A DNA stretch of 64,000 bases from an uncultured Alistipes sp. (GTDB taxonomy: Bacteria > Bacteroidota > Bacteroidia > Bacteroidales > Rikenellaceae). Shown piece after piece: positions 60,926-64,000 of the stretch. A model generated the notes under the pieces. It did not search any database. It was not told where the DNA came from and saw nothing but the letters and a program-made list of their open reading frames with translations. The position numbers and the translations under genes are program-made. The DNA is taken from the NCBI GenBank assembly GCA_937911745.1, contig CALDPX010000058.1, positions 62,001 through 126,000 on the forward strand, read 5' to 3'. Position 1 is the first letter of the stretch; the number at the start of each line of letters is the position of its first letter.

Positions 60926-61010
60926 GGAGAGATGCCGGAGTGGTCGATCGGGGCGGTCTCGAAAACCGTTATACCTTCGGGTATCCAGGGTTCGAATCCC
61001 TGTCTCTCCG
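60926..61010 (+). tRNA. tRNA-Ser (anticodon CGA)
   Basis: 85 nt cloverleaf: acceptor GGAGAGA/TCTCTCC, D-arm GCCGGAGTGGTCGATCGGGGC-type, anticodon loop CTCGAAA with CGA, long class II variable arm (TATACCttcgGGTATC), T-arm CAGGGTTCGAATCCCTG. CCA is not encoded. It reads UCG, a codon used very often in the genes here. Confidence 0.95.
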
Positions 61011-61015
61011 CTGAG

Positions 61016-61056
61016 AATGAGGAAGTTACAAAAAGGTAACTTCCTCATTTTGTTTT
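61016..61056 (+). terminator. Terminator of tRNA-Ser
   Basis: AATGAGGAAGTTAC (61016-61029) pairs perfectly with GTAACTTCCTCATT (61036-61049), then tttgtttt. Confidence 0.9.
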
Positions 61057-61517
61057 ATGGAGGAGCAGAATATCGGTTACACCTTCTGGCCCTACAAGAA
61101 GATTAACAACAGTTGCTTTGTTGGTATTCCCGAGCCCGAGGGTTGGGAGTTGGTGAGGAACTTTTCGGAGGCTCCGGGCGCGACCTGCACCCCACCGAAC
61201 TCTTCGACCTCTACCGTCTGCTGGTGGAGCGTTTGCAGAGGGACTACCCCGAACGCCCAATCTTCATTCTGTCGATAAAGTTCAACAACAACCGCATAGC
61301 AAAAATTGAGCAACATAGACTCTTCAATGCCATTATGAGCGACTATGCCGCCCACACCGAGGGCGTTACGTTTGTGGATGTAAACACCCCCATTCTCCAC
61401 CCCGACGGCTCCATAAACGACGAGATGTTCGAGTCCGACCTTTTGCACGTCAACCGCAAGGGGTATTCCATTTGGGCTTCCACCCTGCGTCCACTGTTGA
61501 TAGAGGCGTTGCAATAA
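61057..61517 (+). pseudogene. Chimeric debris: GH5-like tail joined to a truncated SGNH hydrolase
   Basis: From 61057 the first frame reads NIGYTFWPYKKINNSCFVGI and EPEGWELV, like the C-terminal end of GH5 glycanases. From about 61150 another frame (open 61113-61517) reads ELFDLYRLLVERLQRDYPER, PIFILSIKFNNNR and ESDLLHVNRKGYSIWAS, the second half of an SGNH/GDSL esterase including its catalytic Asp-x-x-His (SDLLH). The N-terminal GDS block with the nucleophile Ser is missing. Neither part is complete, so both are non-functional remnants. Their position straight behind a tRNA gene suits past integration or excision. Confidence 0.6.
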
Positions 61518-61524
61518 TGCTTAC

Positions 61525-61557
61525 AAAAAGGAGCGCTATTCACGGCACTCCTTTTTT
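61525..61557 (+). terminator. Hairpin with T-run after the debris
   Basis: AAAAAGGAG (61525-61533) pairs with CTCCTTTTT (61548-61556). Confidence 0.65.
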
Positions 61558-61623
61558 GGTAAGACTAAAATTACCGCCCGAGAAGTGGGAGAGAGGTCTG
61601 TCTTTCTACCACCTCCACCATAT

Positions 61624-61660
61624 ACAAACAACCGAGTTGAAAACCAACTCGGTTGTTTGT
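61624..61660. terminator. Perfect hairpin terminator for a convergent minus-strand gene
   Basis: ACAAACAACCGAGTTG (61624-61639) pairs fully with CAACTCGGTTGTTTGT (61645-61660), one base after the stop of the minus-strand remnant. Confidence 0.8.
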
Positions 61661-61661
61661 T

Positions 61662-61960
61662 CTATTTGTAGGGTTTGCGGCAGTCGCGCTTGCCGACATA
61701 TTTCTCGGTATAGCCCTTGCCATCGCACGACCAGCAATGCTCCGTACTGTAGTATTCAAAGTCCCCGTATTCACACAAAGTCCAAGGATTTGCGGGCTCC
61801 CTTGTCTTGGTAAAGCCGACAAATCTATTTGTGCGGAGTGCTACCGCAATAATCTTGGTTTCTAGTTCTCTCTCGTTTCATCCATTTTTCAGCACAATCG
61901 AAGAGTCGGCATTACTTTGCCACAGGTGGAACACGCTACCAAAGTTGCTATATCTGTGGG
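61662..61960 (-). pseudogene. Remnant of a small Cys-rich protein
   Basis: On the minus strand, 61662-61890 translates to a fragment ending HCWSCDGKGYTEKYVGK and RDCRKPYK, with a CxxCxGxG motif and stop, but without a start codon. Further upstream a different frame reads VACSTCGKVMPTLRLC, again Cys-rich. At least one frame disruption separates them. A terminator follows the stop, so this was once a gene. It shares the CxxCxGxG theme with 32633-33043 but no clear sequence identity. A sequencing error cannot be excluded. Confidence 0.5.
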
Positions 61961-61979
61961 GGTGTATTATGTGTATACT

Positions 61980-63083
61980 CTACAAGAAGGGGAGTTTTAC
62001 AACCTCAGCCTTCAAAGCCCTATCGCGAACGATAATGGTGAGGATGTTGCCCACAACAGCGTACTCCTTAGGTACATATCCCGTACCGATGCCGACCTTC
62101 AAGCAGGGCGACATAGTACCCGAAACCATCTCGCCAATGGGGTTGCCGTTCTCGTCGCCAATTTGGTAGCCTGCACGGGGCACACCGCGGTCGATGAGTT
62201 TCAGACCTACGAGTTTGCGTTTCAGACCGCCCGCTTTGAGGCTCTCCATATATTCGCGGTCGAGGAAGTCTTTGCCATCTACAAACTTGGTAATCCAGCC
62301 AAGACCTGCCTCGATAGGCGAAATCTCATCGTTAATCTCGTGACCATAGAGGCAGAAACCTTTCTCCAAGCGGAGGGTATCGCGTGCGCCCAGACCGATA
62401 TTCTTCAATCCGAACTCCTCGCCGGCTTTCCACAACTCCGCCCAAAGTTGGTCGGCATCCTTGGTGTTGATATAGACCTCGCAGCCACCCGAGCCGGTGT
62501 AGCCCGTAGTAGAGAGTATTGCATCGCAACCACCCACTTTGAGGGTCTTGAAGGTGTAGTAAACCATATCCTCCACAGGCTCATCGCACATCTTCTGCAC
62601 GAGTTTCATAGCCAAAGGACCCTGAATGGCAAGTTGTGCGGTCTCGTCCGAAGCGTTGAATAGTTCCTTACCTGCCTCCATACCGAAAGCCTTACCCTGC
62701 TCGCAAACAAAAGCCCAGTCCTTGTCGATATTGGCAGCGTTGATAGCCAGCAGGTAGCACTCCTCGCTGAAACGATACAGCAGGAAGTCGTCCACAATAC
62801 CGCCCTTGCCATTGGGGAAGCAGGTGTACTGCACCTTGCCGTCGGTGAGTGCTGCTACGTTGTTGGTGGTGATGCGCTGCAAGAGTGCGGTTGCTTTGGG
62901 ACCTTTAACCCACAACTCGCCCATATGGCTGACATCGAAAACGCCCACAGCCTCGCGAACCCAAAGGTGCTCGGCATTGATACCTGTAAACTCGATAGGC
63001 ATATTGAATCCGGCAAAGGGAGCCATCTTAGCACCAGCCTCGATATGATACTTGGTGAAGGGGGTGATTTTAAGGTTTTCCAT
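61980..63083 (-). CDS. gcvT: Glycine cleavage system T protein (aminomethyltransferase)
   Basis: 367 aa, standard length. KITPFTKYHIEAGAKMAPFA at the start, GVFDVSHMGELWVKGP near 50, DDFLLYRFSEECYLLAINAA near 117, and ARDTLRLEKGFCLYGHEIND near 253 with the conserved Arg/Glu/Tyr of folate binding. It transfers the methylene group of glycine to tetrahydrofolate. Other gcv genes are not adjacent. No glycine riboswitch is visible before it. Confidence 0.96.
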   Translation of the reverse strand: MENLKITPFTKYHIEAGAKMAPFAGFNMPIEFTGINAEHLWVREAVGVFDVSHMGELWVKGPKATALLQRITTNNVAALTDGKVQYTCFPNGKGGIVDDFLLYRFSEECYLLAINAANIDKDWAFVCEQGKAFGMEAGKELFNASDETAQLAIQGPLAMKLVQKMCDEPVEDMVYYTFKTLKVGGCDAILSTTGYTGSGGCEVYINTKDADQLWAELWKAGEEFGLKNIGLGARDTLRLEKGFCLYGHEINDEISPIEAGLGWITKFVDGKDFLDREYMESLKAGGLKRKLVGLKLIDRGVPRAGYQIGDENGNPIGEMVSGTMSPCLKVGIGTGYVPKEYAVVGNILTIIVRDRALKAEVVKLPFL

Positions 63084-63164
63084 CGTCTTGAAAAATAGTT
63101 TTAGTGTTGTTAAATTGTATGAGTTTTATGAATTTGTATTCTGCTAAAAGCCTCTTTTGCACTC

Positions 63165-63172
63165 CAAAGATA
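63165..63172 (-). promoter_or_regulatory. Minus-strand promoter element TATCTTTG of gcvT
   Basis: CAAAGATA on the + strand, 82 bases before the start; upstream box unclear. Confidence 0.55.
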
Positions 63173-63235
63173 GTAATTTGCTAAAAATAACTGCTCTTTT
63201 TCCTGCGAAAGATTACGTTTTAGAAGAAAAATCAT

Positions 63236-63243
63236 TACTTTTG
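63236..63243 (+). promoter_or_regulatory. Promoter element TACTTTTG of gdhA
   Basis: Fits TAnnTTTG, 80 bases before the gdhA ATG; divergent from the gcvT promoter. Confidence 0.5.
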
Positions 63244-63322
63244 GGGGTGCAAAAGGCACAATAGAAAGAAAGTTTTTCAAAACCTAATAACACAATTACA
63301 AACTTAAAACCTATTATCAGTT

Positions 63323-64000
63323 ATGAATGTTCAGAATTTGATGGCTGAGTTGGAGCGTAAGCACCCCGGCGAAAACGAGTATTTGCAGGCAGTTAAAGAG
63401 GTGCTCGAATCTATCGAGGAGGTATACAACCAGCACCCCGAATTTGAGAAAGCAAAAATCGTTGAGCGTATGGTTGAGCCCGACCGTATCTTCACATTCC
63501 GCGTAACTTGGATTGACGACAAAGGTGAGGTACAGACCAACCTCGGCTATCGCGTACAGTTCAATGCAGCTATCGGTCCCTACAAAGGTGGTCTTCGTTT
63601 CCACAAAGCCGTTAACCCCTCGATGCTGAAATTCCTCGGCTTCGAGCAGACTTTCAAAAACGCCCTCACTACCCTTCCTATGGGTGGCGGTAAAGGTGGC
63701 TCGGACTTCGATCCCGTTGGCAAATCGGACGCTGAGATTATGCGCTTCTGCCAGGCATTCATGCTCGAACTCTGGCACAACATCGGTGGCGACACTGACG
63801 TTCCCGCAGGTGACGTAGGTGTTGGCGGTCGTGAGATTGGCTACCTCTTCGGTATGTACACCAAACTTGCTCGCGAGTACAACGTAGGCGTTCTTACCGG
63901 CAAAGGCCAGAACTGGGGTGGCTCGATTCTCCGTCCCGAGGCTACCGGTTTCGGTGCTCTCTACTTCACCGAGCACGTTCTTGCAAAAGCAGGCAAAGAT
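63323..64000 (+). CDS. gdhA: Glutamate dehydrogenase, 3' end outside window
   Basis: 226 codons present of about 445. MNVQNLMAELERKHPGENEY at the start, substrate Lys in GPYKGGLRFHKAVNPS near 90 and GGGKGGSDFDPVGKS near 125, then DVPAGDVGVGGREIGYLFG. This is the hexameric, NADP(H)-type class that fixes ammonia into glutamate. The nucleotide-binding domain lies beyond the window edge. Confidence 0.97.
   Translation, partial: MNVQNLMAELERKHPGENEYLQAVKEVLESIEEVYNQHPEFEKAKIVERMVEPDRIFTFRVTWIDDKGEVQTNLGYRVQFNAAIGPYKGGLRFHKAVNPSMLKFLGFEQTFKNALTTLPMGGGKGGSDFDPVGKSDAEIMRFCQAFMLELWHNIGGDTDVPAGDVGVGGREIGYLFGMYTKLAREYNVGVLTGKGQNWGGSILRPEATGFGALYFTEHVLAKAGKD

Noticed and set aside
60926..61010. Duplicated tRNA 3' end as attachment site in the window
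   Set aside because: I looked for a second copy of the T-arm and acceptor sequence downstream and found none within the window.
63084..63322. Glycine riboswitch before gcvT
   Set aside because: No paired aptamer-like architecture was seen between promoter element and start.

Overview
The window reads as chromosomal DNA of a gut-type Bacteroidota organism, most like Bacteroidales of the Alistipes/Rikenellaceae kind. That placement is an inference. It rests on a SusC/SusD pair, BACON and fimbrillin-like lipoproteins with acidic residues after the lipobox Cys, a short (286 aa) primary sigma factor, and about fifteen promoters of the Bacteroidota form TTTG-N19-TAnnTTTG in place of -35/-10 boxes. 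Coding is dense and mostly on the + strand. Shine-Dalgarno sequences are weak or absent, as is usual for the phylum.

Layout. 1-12690: a polysaccharide utilization locus (SusC, cut by the window edge; SusD; two BACON-type surface lipoproteins around a 56-aa peptide; a GH128-like beta-1,3-glucanase with a CBM6-like tail; a GH78-like alpha-rhamnosidase; a CotH-family lipoprotein). 13091-18168: rimP-nusA-infB with structured leaders. 18724-20758: a small outer-membrane protein and an EamA transporter. 20875-27115: sufB-sufC-sufD-sufS, thymidylate kinase and a DoxX/MauE-like protein. 27334-32186: a TPR lipoprotein-size partner and a beta-barrel. 32.2-33.3 kb: an AT-rich patch with a possible small RNA and a small secreted Cys-rich protein. 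33366-38053: nadE, then a beta-barrel with two overlapping DUF5689 lipoproteins. 38091-45446: obgE, valS, a TPR protein and an MFS carrier. 45703-53989: an AbrB-type regulator, an acyltransferase, a minus-strand group (degenerate receiver, membrane protein, GH31), HD hydrolase plus methyltransferase, a DUF5683 protein and ffh. 54164-60522: htrA, rpoD, nagB, apt and a DPP-IV-like peptidase. 60926-64000: tRNA-Ser(CGA), gene debris, gcvT, and gdhA running off the end.

The most unusual content is between the genes. Several families of small structured repeats recur: (a) nested-palindrome elements built on TTTGC-gctaa-GCAAA, with compensatory changes between copies; (b) 7-bp-period AT-rich tandem repeats (AATTGAG, AATTCTC, TCTAACG and others) that sit on gene ends and supply stop codons, a start codon and C-terminal tails; (c) a double-hairpin leader repeated before nusA, infB and the MFS gene; (d) an 83-bp dispersed repeat; (e) a 9-bp repeat with inverted arms. 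Their placement suggests terminators or end-capping elements spread by mobilization or by slippage.

Other points worth attention: SufD is about half the usual length; a receiver-like protein lacks its phospho-acceptor Asp; and truncated enzyme fragments lie directly behind tRNA-Ser, as expected at an integration hot spot. No CRISPR array, intact insertion sequence, phage or rRNA operon was seen. All calls are from reading the sequence; no database search was run.
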